NCBI GenBank assembly: GCA_035048495.1
Contig: CM068545.1
Coordinates: 45,998,450 to 46,062,449, forward strand
Reading direction: 5' to 3'
DNA: 64,000 bases
Source of the DNA: Euptelea pleiosperma
Taxonomy: Eukaryota; Streptophyta; Magnoliopsida; Ranunculales; Eupteleaceae
This document shows, one piece after another, positions 1 to 12,550 of this stretch (position 1 is the stretch's first letter; each line of letters opens with the position of its first letter). Under the pieces are notes generated by a model. It was not told the origin of the DNA and ran no database searches. It saw only the letters and a program-made list of their open reading frames with translations. The position numbers were made by a program, and so were the translations under genes.

Positions 1-847
1 AGTTATAGGCTTCGGAATGTAACAAACAAACTGAGTCCAATTAGAGACATTGACGCACGGATGGAGCAAACTTGTTTCGACTGTCCCGAATCTTGTTCCA
101 AGACTTTAAATGTGTTGAAACAATTGCAATGGAACAGATTGAGTCAAATTACGAGATCCGGTTGCGAAAAAGTCACTTGTTATAAGCTTAGGAGTGTAAC
201 GCACAAACTGAGTCCAATTATAGTCATTGACGCACGAACGGAGCAAACTTGTTCCGACTGTCCCGAATCTTGTTCCAAGTCTTCAAATGTGTTAAAACAA
301 TTGTAATAGAAGATATTGAGTCAAATTACGAGGTCCGGTTGTGAAAAAGTCACTAGTTATAAGCTAAGGAATGTAACGCACAAACTGAGTCCAATTAGAG
401 TCATTGACGCACGAATGGGGCAAACTTGTTCCGACAGTCCCGAATCTTGTTCAACACTTCAAATGTGTTAAAACAATTGTAATACAAGATATTGAGCCAA
501 AATACGAAGTCCGGATACGAAAAAGTCAGTAATTATAGGCTTAGGAATGTAACACCCAAACTGAGTCCAATTAGAGACATTGACGAACGAATGGAGCAAA
601 CTTGTTCCGACTGTCCCGAATCTTTTTTCAACAGTTCAAATGTGTTAAAACAATTGTAATGGAAGATATTGAGTCAAATTACGTGGTCCGGTTGTGCAAA
701 AGTCACTAGTTATAAGCTTGGGAATGTAACGCACAAACTGAGTCCAATTGGAGTCATTTACGCACGAATGGGGTAAACTTGTTCCGACAGTCCCGAATCT
801 TGTTCCAACACTTCAAATGTGTTGAAACAATTGTAATAGAAGATATT

Positions 848-1024
848 GAGTCAAATTACGAAGTCCGATTGCGAAAAAATAAGTAATTATAGGCTTAGGA
901 ATGTAACACACAAATTGAGTCCAATTAAAGACGTTGACGAACGGATGGAGCAAACTTCTTCCGACTGTCCTAAATCTTGTACCAACACTTCAAATGTGTT
1001 GAAATAATAGTAATGGAAGAGTTT
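848..1024. repeat. Representative 177-bp satellite monomer
   Basis: One full monomer, phased at GAGTCAAATTAC. Conserved islands in order are GAGTCAAATTACGA, GTCCGGTTGCGAAAAAGT, TTATAGGCTTAGGAATGTAAC, ACTGAGTCCAATTAGA, CATTGACGCACG, TGTCCCGAATC and TTCAAATGTGTTGAAA. The length is divisible by three, so a frame that escapes stops in one monomer continues into the next. Neighbouring monomers differ from each other clearly more than monomers one HOR period apart, which is the signature of a higher-order repeat. The size is in the usual range of plant centromeric satellites; a centromeric role here is inference. Confidence 0.93.
983..1001. repeat. Dyad-symmetric motif inside the monomer
   Basis: CAACACTTCAAATGTGTTG has 6-bp perfect arms (CAACAC and GTGTTG) around a 7-base centre; the arms extend imperfectly on both sides. 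It recurs once per monomer in many monomers. Others carry degraded versions, such as AAGTCTTCAAATGTGTTA or CAACACATCAAATGCGTTA. It could extrude as a small hairpin. Function is unknown. Confidence 0.7.
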
Positions 1025-1199
1025 GAGTCAAATTACGGGGTCCGGTTGCGAAAAAGTCACTAGTTATAGGCTTCGGAATTGAACACACAAACTGAATCCA
1101 ATTAGCGACATTGACGCACGGATGGAGCAAAATTGTTTCGACTGTCCCGAATCTTTTTCAAACACTGCAAATGTGTTGAAACATTAGTAATAGAAGATT

Positions 1200-3612
1200 T
1201 TGAGTCAAATTACGAGGTCCGGTTGCACAAAAGTCACTAGTTATAGGCTTCGGAATGTAACAAACAAACTGAGTCCAATTAGAGACATTGACGCACGGAT
1301 GGAGCAAACTTGTTTCGACTGTCCCGAATCTTGTTCCAAGACTTTAAATGTGTTGAAACAATTGCAATGGAACAGATTTAGTCAAATTACGAGATCCGGT
1401 TGCGAAAAAGTCACTTGTTATAAGCTTAGGAGTGTAACGCACAAACTGAGTCCAATTATAGTCATTGACGCACGAACGGAGCAAACTTGTTCCGACTGTC
1501 CCGAATCTTGTTCCAAGTCTTCAAATGTGTTAAAACAATTGTAATAGAAGATATTGAGTCAAATTACGAGGTCCGGTTGTGAAAAAGTCACTAGTTATAA
1601 GCTAAGGAATGTAACGCACAAACTGTGTCCAATTAGAGTCATTGACGCACGAATGGGGCAAACTTGTTCCGACAGTCCCGAATCTTGTTCAACACTTCAA
1701 ATGTGTTAAAACAATTGTAATACAAGATATTGAGCCAAAATACGAAGTCCGGATACGAAAAAGTCAGTAATTATAGGCTTAGGAATGTAACACCCAAACT
1801 GAGTCCAATTAGAGACATTGACGAACGAATGGAGCAAACTTGTTCCGACTGTCCCGAATCTTTTTTCAACAGTTCAAATGTGTTAAAACAATTGTAATGG
1901 AAGATATTGAGTCAAATTACGAGGTCCGGTTGTGCAAAAGTCAATAGTTATAAGCTTGGGAATGTAACGCACAAACTGAGTCCAATTGGAGTCATTTACG
2001 CACGAATGGGGTAAACTTGTTCCGACAGACCCGAATCTTGTTCCAACACATCAAATGAGTTAAAACAATTGTAATAGAAGATATTGAGTCAAATTACGGA
2101 TTCCGATTGCGAAAAAGTAAGTAATTATAGGCTTAGGAATGTAACACACAAATTGAGTCCAATTAGAGACATTGACGAACGGATGGAGCAAACTTCTTTC
2201 GACTGTCCCAAATCTTGTTCATACACTTCAAATGTGTTGAACCAATAGTAATGGAAGAGTTTGAGTCAAATTACAGGGTCCGGTTGCGAAAAAGTCACTA
2301 GTTATAGGCTTCGGAATGTAACACACAAACTGAGTCCAAATAGAGACATTGACCCACGGATGGAGCAAAATTGTTGCGACTGTCCCGAATCTTTTTCAAA
2401 CACTTCAAATGTGTTGAAACAATAGTAATGGAAGAGTTTGAGTCAAATTACGATGTCCGGTTGCACAAAAGTCACTAGTTATAGGCTTCGGAATGTAACA
2501 ACCAAACTGAGTCCAATTAGAGTCATTGACGCACGGATGGAACAAACTTGTTTCAACTATCCCGATTCTTGTTCCAACACTTCAAATGTGTTAAAACAAT
2601 TATAATAGAAGATATTGAGTCAAATTACGAAGTCCGGTTGTAAAAAAGTCAATAACAAACTTGTTCCGATTGTCCCGAATCTTGTTCCAACACTTCAAAT
2701 GTGTTGAAACAATTACAATGGAAGAGATTGAGTCAAATTACGAGGTCCGGTTGTGCAAAACTCACTAGTTATAGGCTTTGGAATGTGACGCACAAACTGA
2801 GTCCAATTAGAGTCATTGATGCACGAATGGGACAAACTTGTTCCTATAGTCCCGAATCTTTTTCTAACACTTCAAATGTGTTAAAACAATTCTAATAGAA
2901 GATATTGAGTGAAATTACGAAGTCTGGTTGCGAAAAAGTCAGTAATTATAGGCTTAGGAATGTAACACCCAATCTGAGTCCAATTAGAGACATTGACGAA
3001 CGAATGGAGCAAACTTGTTCCGACTGTCCCGAATCTTTTTTCAACAGTTCAAATGTGTTGAAACAATTGTAATGGAAGATACTAAGTCAAATTACGAGAT
3101 CCGGTTGTGCAAATGAAACTAGTTATAAGCTTGGGAATGTAACGCACAAACTGAGTCCAATTAGGGTCATTGACGCACGAATGCGGTAAACCTGTTCCGA
3201 CAGTCCCGAATCTTGTTCCAACACTTCAAATGTGTTGAAACAATTGTAATAGAAGATATTGAGTCAAATTACGAAGTCCGATTGCGAAAAAGTAAGTAAT
3301 TATAGGCTTAGGAATGTAACAAACAAATTGAGTCCAATTAAAGACGTTGACGAACGGATGGAGCAAACGTCTTCCGACTGTCCTAAATCTTGTTCCAACA
3401 CTTCAAATGTGTTGAAATAATAGTAATGGAAGAGTTTGAGTCAAATTACGGGGTCCGGTTGCGAAAAAGTCACTAGTTATAGGCTTCGGAATTGAACACA
3501 CAAACTGAATCCAATTAGCGACATTGACGCACGGATGGAGCAAAATTGTTTCGACTGTCCCGAATCTTTTTCAAACACTGCAAATGTGTTGAAACATTAG
3601 TAATAGAAGAGT
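1200..3612. repeat. Canonical HOR unit, 2,413 bp
   Basis: Phased at the monomer with ...GGTCCGGTTGCACAAAAG. It contains twelve 177-bp monomers, one 176-bp monomer (TCTTGTTCAACAC lacks one C) and one 113-bp truncated monomer at 2617-2729. The next unit repeats the same monomer order with only scattered substitutions. Confidence 0.93.
2617..2729. repeat. Truncated 113-bp monomer, HOR signature
   Basis: This monomer lacks 64 bp between GTCA and AACAAACTTGTTCC, so the TTATAGGC...GCACG core is missing. The same junction recurs near 2651, 5063, 7474, 9533, 15794, 18203, 26141, 28551, 36487, 38722, 41134, 42311, 45609, 48664, 51079, 54134, 56547 and 60201. That is 18 copies, about one per HOR unit, making it the best phase marker of the array. 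Confidence 0.93.
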
Positions 3613-6025
3613 TTGAGTCAAATTACGAGGTCCGGTTGCACAAAAGTCACTAGTTATAGGCTTCGGAATGTAACAAACAAACTGAGTCCAATTAGAGACA
3701 TTGACGCACGGATGGAGCAAACTTGTTTCGACTGTCCCGAATCTTGTTCCAAGACTTTAAAGGTGTTGAAACAATTGCAATGGAACAGATTTAGTCAAAT
3801 TACGAGATCCGGTTGCGAAAAAGTCACTTGTTATAAGCTTAGGAGTGTAACGCACAAACTGAGTCCAATTATAGTCATTGACGCACGAACGGAGCAAACT
3901 TGTTCCGACTGTCCCGAATCTTGTTCCAAGTCTTCAAATGTGTTAAAACAATTGTAATAGAAGATATTGAGTCAAATTACGAGGTCCGGTTGTGAAAAAG
4001 TCACTAGTTATAAGCTAAGGAATGTAACGCACAAACTGTGTCCAATTAGAGTCATTGATGCACGAATGGGGCAAACTTGTTCCGACAGTCCCGAATCTTG
4101 TTCAACACTTCAAATGTGTTAAAACAATTGTAATACAAGATATTGAGCCAAAATACGAAGTCCGGATACGAAAAATTCAGTAATTATAGGCTTAGGAATG
4201 TAACACCCAAACTGAGTCCAATTAGAGACATTGACGAACGAATGGAGCAAACTTGTTCCGACTGTCCCGAATCTTTTTTCAACAGTTCAAATGTGTTAAA
4301 ACAATTGTAATGGAAGATATTGAGTCAAATTACGAGGTCCGGTTGTGCAAAAGTCACTAGTTATAAGCTTGGGAATGTAACGCACAAACTGAGTCCAATT
4401 GGAGTCATTTACGCACGAATGGGGTAAACTTGTTCCGACAGTCCCGAATCTTGTTCCAACACATCAAATGCGTTAAAACAATTGTAATAGAAAATATTGA
4501 GTCAAATTACGGATTCCGATTGCGAAAAAGTAAGTAATTATAGGCTTAGGAATGTAACACACAAATTGAGTCCAATTAGAGACATTGACGAACGGATGGA
4601 GCAAACTTCTTTCGACTGTCCCAAATCTTGTTCATACACTTCAAATGTGTTGAACCAATAGTAATGGAAGAGTTTGAGTCAAATTACAGGGTCCGGTTGC
4701 GAAAAAGTCACTAGTTATAGGCTTCGGAATGTAACACACAAACTGAGTCCAAATAGAGACATTGACGCACGGATGGAGCAAAATTGTTGCGACTGTCCCG
4801 AATCTTTTTCAAACACTTCAAATGTGTTGAAACAATAGTAATGGAAGAGTTTGAGTCAAATTACGATGTCCGGTTGTACAAAAGTCACTAGTTATAGGCT
4901 TCGGAATGTAACAACCAAACTGAGTCCAATTAGAGTCATTGACGCACGGATGGAACAAACTTATTTCAACTATCCCGATTCTTGTTCCAACACTTCAAAT
5001 GTGTTAAAACAATTATAATAGAAGATATTGAGTCAAATTACGAAGTCCGGTTGTGAAAAAGTCAATAACAAACTTGTTCCGATTGTCCCGAATCTTGTTC
5101 CAACACTTCAAATTTGTTGAAACAATTACAATGGAAGAGATTGAGTCAAATTACGAGGTCCGGTTGTGCAAAACTCACTAGTTATAAGCTTTGGAATGTG
5201 ACGCACAAACTGAGTCCAATTAGAGTCATTGATGCACGAATGGGACAAACTTGTTCCTATAGTCCCGAATCTTTTTCTAACACTTCAAATGTGTTAAAAC
5301 AATTCTAATAGAAGATATTGAGTGAAATTACGAAGTCTGGTTGCGAAAAAGTCAGTAATTATAGGCTTAGGAATGTAACACCCAATCTGAGTCCAATTAG
5401 AGACATTGACGAACGAATGGAGCAAACTTGTTCCGACTGTCCCGAATCTTTTTTCAACAGTTCAAATGTGTTGAAACAATTGTAATGGAAGATACTAAGT
5501 CAAATTACGAGATCCAGTTGTGCAAATGAAACTAGTTATAAGCTTGGGAATGTAACGCACAAACTGAGTCCAATTAGGGTCATTGACGCACGAATGCGGT
5601 AAACCTGTTCCGACAGTCCCGAATCTTGTTCCAACACTTCAAATGTGTTGAAACAATTGTAATAGAAGATATTGAGTCAAATTACAAAGTCCGATTGCGA
5701 AAAAGTAAGTAATTATAGGCTTAGGAATGTAGCAAACAAATTGAGTCCAATTAAAGACGTTGACGAACAGATGGAGCAAACGTCTTCCGACTGTCCTAAA
5801 TCTTGTTCCAACACTTCAAATGTGTTGAAATAATAGTAATGGAAGAGTTTGAGTCAAATTACGGGGTCCGGTTGCGAAAAAGTCACTAGTTATAGGCTTC
5901 GGAATTGAACACACAAATTGAGTCCAATTAGCGACATTGACGCACGGATGGAGCAAAATTGTTTCGACTGTCCCGAATCTTTTTCAAACACTGCAAATGT
6001 GTTGAAACATTAGTAATAGAAGAGT
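3613..6025. repeat. Canonical HOR unit, 2,413 bp
   Basis: Same monomer order and length as the unit at 1200-3612, including the truncated monomer around 5063. Differences are isolated substitutions, for example AAATTTGTTGAAAC at 5110 where the previous unit has AAATGTGTTGAAAC. Confidence 0.92.
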
Positions 6026-8083
6026 TTGAGTCAAATTACGAGGTCCGGTTGCACAAAAGTCACTAGTTATAGGCTTCGGAATGTAACAAACAAACTGAGT
6101 CCAATTAGAGACATTGACGCACGGATGGAGCTAACTTGTTTCGACTGTCCGGAATCCTGTTCCAAGACTTTAAATGTGTTGAAACAATTGCAATGGAACA
6201 GATTGAGTCAAATTACGAGATTCGGTTGCGAAAAAGTCACTTGTTATAAGCTTAGGAGTGTAACGCACAAACTGAGTCCAATTATAGTCATTGACGCACG
6301 AACAGAGCAAACTTGCTCCGACTGTCCCGAATCTTGTTCCAAGTCTTCAAATGTGTTAAAACAATTGTAATAGAAGATATTGAGTCAAATTACGAGGTCC
6401 GGTTGTGAAAAAGTCACTAGTTATAAGCTAAGGAATGTAACGCACAAACTGAGTCCAATTAGAGTCATTGACGCACGAATGGGGCAAACTTGTTCCGACA
6501 GTCCCGAATCTTGTTCAACACTTCAAATGTGTTAAAACAATTGTAATACAAGATATTGAGCCAAAATACGAAGTCCGGATATGAAAAAGTCAGTAATTAT
6601 AGGCTTAGGAATGTAACACCCAAACTGAGTCCAATTAGAGACATTGACGAACGAATGGAGCAAACTTGTTCCGTCTGTCCCGAATCTTTTTTCAACAGTT
6701 CAAATGTGTTAAAACAATTGTAATGGAAGATATTGAGTCAAATTACGAGGTCCGGTTGTGCAAAAGTCACTAGTTATAAGCTTGGGAATGTAACGCACAA
6801 ACTGAGTCCAATTGGAGTCATTTACGCACGAATGGGGTAAACTTGTTCCGACAGTCCCGAATCTTGTTCCAACACATCAAATGCGTTAAAACAATTGTAA
6901 TAGAAGATATTGAGTCAAATTACGGATTCCGATTGCGAAAAAGTAAGTAATTATAGGCTTAGGAATGTAACACACAAATTGAGTCCAATTAGAGACATTG
7001 ACGAACGGATGGAGCAAACTTCTTTCGACTGTCCCAAATCTTGTTCATACACTTCAAATGTGTTGAACCAATAGTAATGGAAGAGTTTGAGTCAAATTAC
7101 AGGGTCCGATTGCGAAAAGTCACTAGTTATAGGCTTCGGAATGTAACACACAAACTGAGTCCAAATAGAGACATTGACGCACGGATGGAGCAAAATTGTT
7201 GCGACTGTCCCGAATCTGTTTCAAACACTTCAAATGTGTTGAAACAATAGTAATGGAAGAGTTTGAGTCAAATTACGATGTCCGGTTGCACAAAAGTCAC
7301 TAGTTATAGGCTTCGGAATGTAACAACCAAACTGAGTCCAATTAGAGTCATTGATGCACGGATGGAACAAACTTGTTTCAACTATCCCGATTCTTGTTCC
7401 AACACTTCAAATGTGTTAAAACAATTATAATAGAAGATATTGAGTCAAATTACGAAGTCCGGTTGTGAAAAAGTCAATAACAAACTTGTTCCGATTGTCC
7501 CGAATCTTGTTCCAACACTTCAAATGTGTTGAAACAGTTGTAATGGAAGATACTAAGTCAAATTACGAGATCCGGTTGTGCAAATGAAACTAGTTATAAG
7601 CTTGGGAATGTAACGCACAAACTGAGTCCAATTAGGGTCATTGACGCACGAATGCGGTAAACCTGTTCCGACAGTCCCGAATCTTGTTCCAACACTTCAA
7701 ATGTGTTGAAACAATTGTAATAGAAGATATTGAGTCAAATTACGAAGTCCGATTGCGAAAAAGTAAGTAATTATAGGCTTAGGAATGTAACAAACAAATT
7801 GAGTCCAATTAAAGACGTTGACGAACGGATGGAGCAAACGTCTTCCGACTGTCCTAAATCTTGTTCCAACACTTCAAATGTGTTGAAATAATAGTAATGG
7901 AAGAGTTTGAGTCAAATTACGGGGTCCGGTTGCGAAAAAGTCACTAGTTATAGGCTTCGGAATTGAACACACAAACTGAGTCCAATTAGCGACATTGACG
8001 CACGGATGGAGCAAAATTGTTTCGACTGTCCCGAATCTTTTTCAAACACTGCAAATGTGTTGAAACATTAGTAATAGAAGAGT
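6026..8083. repeat. HOR unit lacking two monomers, 2,058 bp
   Basis: The unit follows the canonical order up to the truncated monomer near 7474. At about 7508-7550 it then jumps to the monomer carrying GGAAGATACTAAGTC. The loss is 355 bp, two monomers. The junction lies inside conserved monomer sequence and leaves the monomer phase intact, as expected for unequal crossover between misaligned monomers. Confidence 0.88.
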
Positions 8084-9993
8084 TTGAGTCAAATTACGAG
8101 GTCCGGTTGCACAAAAGTCACTAGTTATAGGCTTCGAAATGTAACAAACAAACTGAGTCCAATTAGAGACATTGACGCACGGATGGAGCAAACTTGTTTC
8201 GACTGTCCCGAATCTTGTTTCAAGACTTTAAATGTGTTGAAACAATTGTAATGGAACAGATTGAGTCAAATTACGAGATCCGGTTGCGAAAAAGTCACTT
8301 GTTATAAGCTTAGGAGTGTGACGCACAAACTGAGTCCAATTATAGTCATTGACGCACGAACGGAGCAAACTTGTTCCGACTGTCCCGAATCTTGTTCCAA
8401 GTCTTCAAATGTGTTAAAACAATTGTAATAGAAGATATTGAGTCAAATTACGAGGTCCGGTTGTGAAAAAGTCACTAGTTATAAGCTAAGGAATGTAACG
8501 CACAAACTGAGTCCAATTAGAGTCATTGACGCACGAATGGGGCAAACTTGTTCCGACTGTCCCGAATCTTGTTCAACACTTCAAATGTGTTAAAACAATT
8601 GTAATACAAGATATTGAGCCAAAATACGAAGTCCGGATACGAAAAAGTCAGTAATTATAGGCTTAGGAATGTAACACCCAAACTGAGTCCAATTAGAGAC
8701 ATTGACGAACGAATGGAGCAAACTAGTTCCGACTGTCCCGAATCTTTTTTCAACAGTTCAAATGTGTTAAAACAATTGTAATGGAAGATATTGAGTCAAA
8801 TTACGAGGTCCGGTTGTGCAAAAGTCACTAGTTATAAGCTTGGGAATGTAACGCACAAACTGAGTCCAATTGGAGTCATTTACGCACGAATGGGGTAAAC
8901 TTGTTCCGACAGTCCCGAATCTTGTTCCAACACATCAAATGCGTTAAAACAATTGTAATAGAAGATATTGAGTCAAATTACGGATTCCGATTGCGAAAAA
9001 GTAAGTAATTATAGGCTTAGGAATGTAACACACAAATTGAGTCCAATTAGAGACATTGACGAACGGATGGAGCAAACTTCTTTCGACTGTCCCAAATCTT
9101 GTTCATACACTTCAAATGTGTTGAACCAATTGTAATGGAAGAGTTTGAGTCAAATTACAGGGTCCGGTTGCGAAAAAGTCACTAGTTATAGGCTTCGGAA
9201 TGTAACACACAAACTGAGTCCAAATAGAGACATTGACGCACGGATGGAGCAAAATTATTGCGACTATCCCGAATCTTTTTCAAACACTTCAAATGTGTTG
9301 AAACAATAGTAATGGAAGAGTTTGAGTCAAATTACGATGCCGGTTGCACAAAAGTCACTAGTTATAGGCTTCGGAATGTAACAACCAAACTGAGTCCAAT
9401 TAGAGTCATTGACGCACGGATGGAACAAACTTGTTTCAACTATCCCGATTCTTGTTCCAACACTTCAAATGTGTTAAAACAATTATAATAGAAGATATAA
9501 AGTCAAATTACGAAGTCCGGTTGTGAAAAAGTCAATAACAAACTTGTTCCGATTGTCCCGAATCTTGTTCCAACACTTCAAATGTGTTGAAACAATTACA
9601 ATGGAAGAGATTGAGTCAAATTACGAGGTCCGGTTGTGCAAAACTCACTAGTTATAAGCTTTGGAATGTGACGCACAAACTGAGTCCAATTAGAGTCATT
9701 GATGCACGAATGGGACAAACTTGTTCCTATAGTCCCAAATCTTTTTCTAACACTTCGAATGTGTTAACACAATTCTAATAGAAGATATTGAGTTAAATTA
9801 CGAAGTCTGGTTGCGAAAAAGTCAGTAATTATAGGCTTAGGAATGTAACACCCAATCTGAGTCCAATTAGAGACATTGACGAACGAATGGAGCAAACGTG
9901 TTCTGACTGTCCCGAATCTTTTTTCAATAGTTCAAATGTGTTGAAACAATTGTAATGGAAGATACTAAGTCAAATTACGAGATCCGGTTGTGC

Positions 9994-9998
9994 AAATG
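9994..9998. repeat. Left target-site duplication AAATG (solo LTR)
   Basis: AAATG precedes the LTR terminus TGTCACGCCCCG and is repeated at 13843-13847. Empty sites in the array, for example at 16256, read GTGCAAATGAAAC with a single AAATG. Five-base duplications are typical of LTR-retrotransposon integrases. Confidence 0.95.
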
Positions 9999-10938
9999 TG
10001 TCACGCCCCGAATCCGGATACCCTGATACGACCCGAAAATCCGTGGATCGAGCCGTACCCGAACCTAGAGGTGATCCATGAATGTCCCCTAGTGGTCCAA
10101 TTAGGTCAATTAGACTACTAAGGTTCATTCGAAAACCCACTAAGAAAAAAAAGAAGAGTAGATGTAGGAAACAAATAATTTATAATTCAAATAATTTAAT
10201 CAATCAACTAAATGTGAAGAGATGGAAGTTAGAACATACTCTCAATCAAAGGCTTACATGCCCGTGAAAATAAATAAATAATGTTATAAAATAATCAAAT
10301 ACAACTTTCTAAAGTGTGGGATCGACTCCCAAATCCTCGCCGATCTCCTCGAATGCACCGGAGTCTTTCGTCTCAAAATCATCTCACGTACCCGGCTCCT
10401 TAAAATCTGAAAATGATATCGGTGTAGCACCGTGAGCCGAGGCCCAATAATACAACAGTGTGCATGGTATGATATCATACTATACAAGTTTTTTTAATCA
10501 AGGTATGCATCTCAATCGTATAATAAAGATGGCATGAATATGAGGATGAATGCAGATGAGTAAGGGATGCCAATGCAACCAGTACCCATAACCACATAGG
10601 GTCTCCATCTCCTTCCCGCACTGGGAGCGGTCTCATCGACCCATCTGCAGGATATAATAACGTTTGGGGCCTTTCACCCTAGGGTACCGAACCCTGATTA
10701 ATTGATAAACCAATATAAACGTATATAATATACTTCAACCCCGTTTCTTTATGCTCCCCTTATATGAAATGACGTGATGATCATGGTATGACAACAAGAT
10801 GTACTAGGGTTACATGACATAAGCACACATGTATTTAACATTTAAATAAAAATATAAAATGAACCAATGATCATTAAGAGTAATAATATGGGAACGAATT
10901 AGGGTTAACCATGAATAACATGTAACAATCACCGAAGG

Positions 10939-11390
10939 TCACGATCAACACGGATGAATAATATAAGCGGAAATCACAAAACAATCCTACACACCATGGC
11001 CGAACCCTATGAGGAATCCATGACACAAGGTCGAACCCTAAAGAGGGATCCAAGACACTTGGCCGAACCCTATGAGGGATCCAAGACACATGGGTGGGTT
11101 CCCCATGCATACAAGTATAGGTCGAACCATCTAGGTATAATAGTCAATAAGACATGACCAAATATCACAATCAACATCGATGAATAATATAAGTGAAAAT
11201 CGAAAGAGAATCCAACACGCCATGGCCGTACTCTATGAGGGATCCATGACACAAGGTCGAACCCTAAAGAGGGATCCAAGACACTTGGCCGAACCCTATG
11301 AGAGATCCAAGACACATGGGTGGGATCCCCATGCATACAGGTATAGGTCAAACCATCTAGGGTTTAGTCAAACAACAAGGTTAAAACCTT
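10939..11390. repeat. Tandem 226-bp duplication within the LTR
   Basis: Two units, 10939-11164 and 11165-about 11390, each begin TCACRATCAACAYSGATGAA and contain ATGAATAATATAAG (10954 and 11180). Each unit holds three short repeats of about 31 bp around GGYCGAACCCTA...GATCCAAGACAC, starting at 10998, 11029 and 11061 in the first. Equivalent regions lie near 19610, 24293, 29958 and 34641 in the other LTR copies. Confidence 0.9.
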
Positions 11391-11431
11391 AATAGTTAAT
11401 AATCATGACCGAACCACTAACAATTAATAGG

Positions 11432-11453
11432 TTTTTTTTTTTTTTTAAAAAAA
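11432..11453. repeat. Poly-T/poly-A tract in the LTR, length-variable
   Basis: A run of 15 T followed by A. The T run is about 15, 17, 13, 18 and 12 bases in the five LTR copies (here, 20103, 24786, 30451, 35134). It differs even between the two recent duplicates, consistent with homopolymer slippage or sequencing error. Confidence 0.85.
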
Positions 11454-11454
11454 A

Positions 11455-12550
11455 TATACTGCATTATAAAAATTATAACTAAATAAATATGAATTAGAAA
11501 AATATAAACTCAATGGATTTAAAAACTAGATTCACAGAGGTTTTAGTAAAAATAAATAGAAAAATATTCAGATTTAAAATATAGGTCAAAACTCTTAATT
11601 AATTGGGCCGGACAGAATCTGGGATACGGAAAAGTCCCGCACATTTAAAAACTCATAACTTAATCAATACATATCAGAAAAATACAAACTCAAGGGTTAT
11701 AGAAACTAAATTGATGGAGGTATCTATGAAAAATAATTAAAAAAATATTTAAGTTAAAAATATAGATTGAAATCTCAAGTGAAGTGGACCATGTAAAATC
11801 TGAAATTCTGGGTTTTAAAGAAAAGTCTAGCACGCTTGAAAAATCATAACTTAATCAATACAGATCAAAAAAATATAAAATCAAAGGTTATAGAAACTAG
11901 ATTGATAGAGGTATCTGTGAAAAATAATTATAAAAATATTTAGATTAAAAATATGGATCGAAATCTCAGGTAAATTGGACCGTGTAAAATCTGGAATTCT
12001 GGGTTTTATAGAAAAGTCCAGCACGTTTGAAAAATCATAACTTAATCAATACAAATCAAAAAAATATAAACTCAAAGGTTCTAGAAACTAGATTGATAGA
12101 GGTATCTGTGAAAAATAATTATAAAAATATTTAGATTAAAAATATAGATCGAAATCTCAGGTAAATTGGACCGTGTAAAATCTGGAATTCTGAGTTTTAC
12201 AGAAAAGTCCAGTACATTTGAAAAATCATAACTTAATCAATACAAATTAGAAAAATATAAACTCAAAGGTTCTAAAACTAGATTGATAGAAATATCAATG
12301 AAAAATAATTAGAAAAATATTTAGGTTAAAAATATAGATCGAAATCCCAAGTGAATCGGACCGTGTAAAATCTAAAATTCTGGGTTTTTTTGGTAAAGTC
12401 ATACAACTTAGAAAAATCATAACTTAATCAATAAAAATCAGAAAAATATAAACTAAACGGTTTTGAAAAATAGATTCACAGAGATATTTGGGAAAAATAA
12501 TTATAAAAATATTTAAATTATAAAAATATAAAGAAAATGATAAAGAACAT
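11455..12550. repeat. AT-rich subrepeats of about 191 bp in the LTR
   Basis: The phrase ATCATAACTTAATCAATA recurs with its flanks (GAAAAATATAAACTCAA, ACTAGATTGATAGAGGTAT, AAATATTTAGATTAAAAATAT, GGACCGTGTAAAATCTGGAA). CATAAC landmarks lie at 11653, 11845, 12035, 12227 and about 12418, spaced 190-192 bp, with a more diverged copy near 11474. This gives five to six tandem units. The same array is present in every LTR copy (near 20125, 24808, 30474 and 35155). Confidence 0.9.

Larger units (their letters stand above)
1..9998. repeat. 177-bp satellite array, block A
   Basis: Head-to-tail tandem monomers. The landmark GAGTCAAATTAC recurs at 141, 318, 494, 671, 848, 1025 and 1202, giving steps of 177, 176, 177, 177, 177 and 177. 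The block contains a 5'-truncated HOR unit (1-1199), two canonical 2,413-bp units, a 2,058-bp unit, and the start of the unit interrupted by the solo LTR. It ends at the LTR insertion point after the motif GTGCAAATG. There is no gene; short open frames recur only because the monomer recurs. Confidence 0.97.

Noticed and set aside
1310..1340. CENP-B box in the monomer
   Set aside because: TGTCCCGAATCTTGTTCC matches only part of the reverse-complement core CCCGNNTNNNNCGAA; the final CGAA is absent.
1200..1544. Repeated 64-118 codon open frames in the satellite as a cysteine-rich protein family
   Set aside because: Most begin at TTG, recur strictly with the HOR, have no promoter or intron context, and differ between copies as neutral tandem repeats do. 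They are explained by a monomer length that is a multiple of three.
11070..11351. 93- and 78-codon minus-strand frames with RVRPSVLDPSLGF-like repeats inside the LTRs
   Set aside because: The amino-acid repeats are just the 31-bp and 226-bp DNA repeats translated. The frames occur in every LTR copy and match no known domain.
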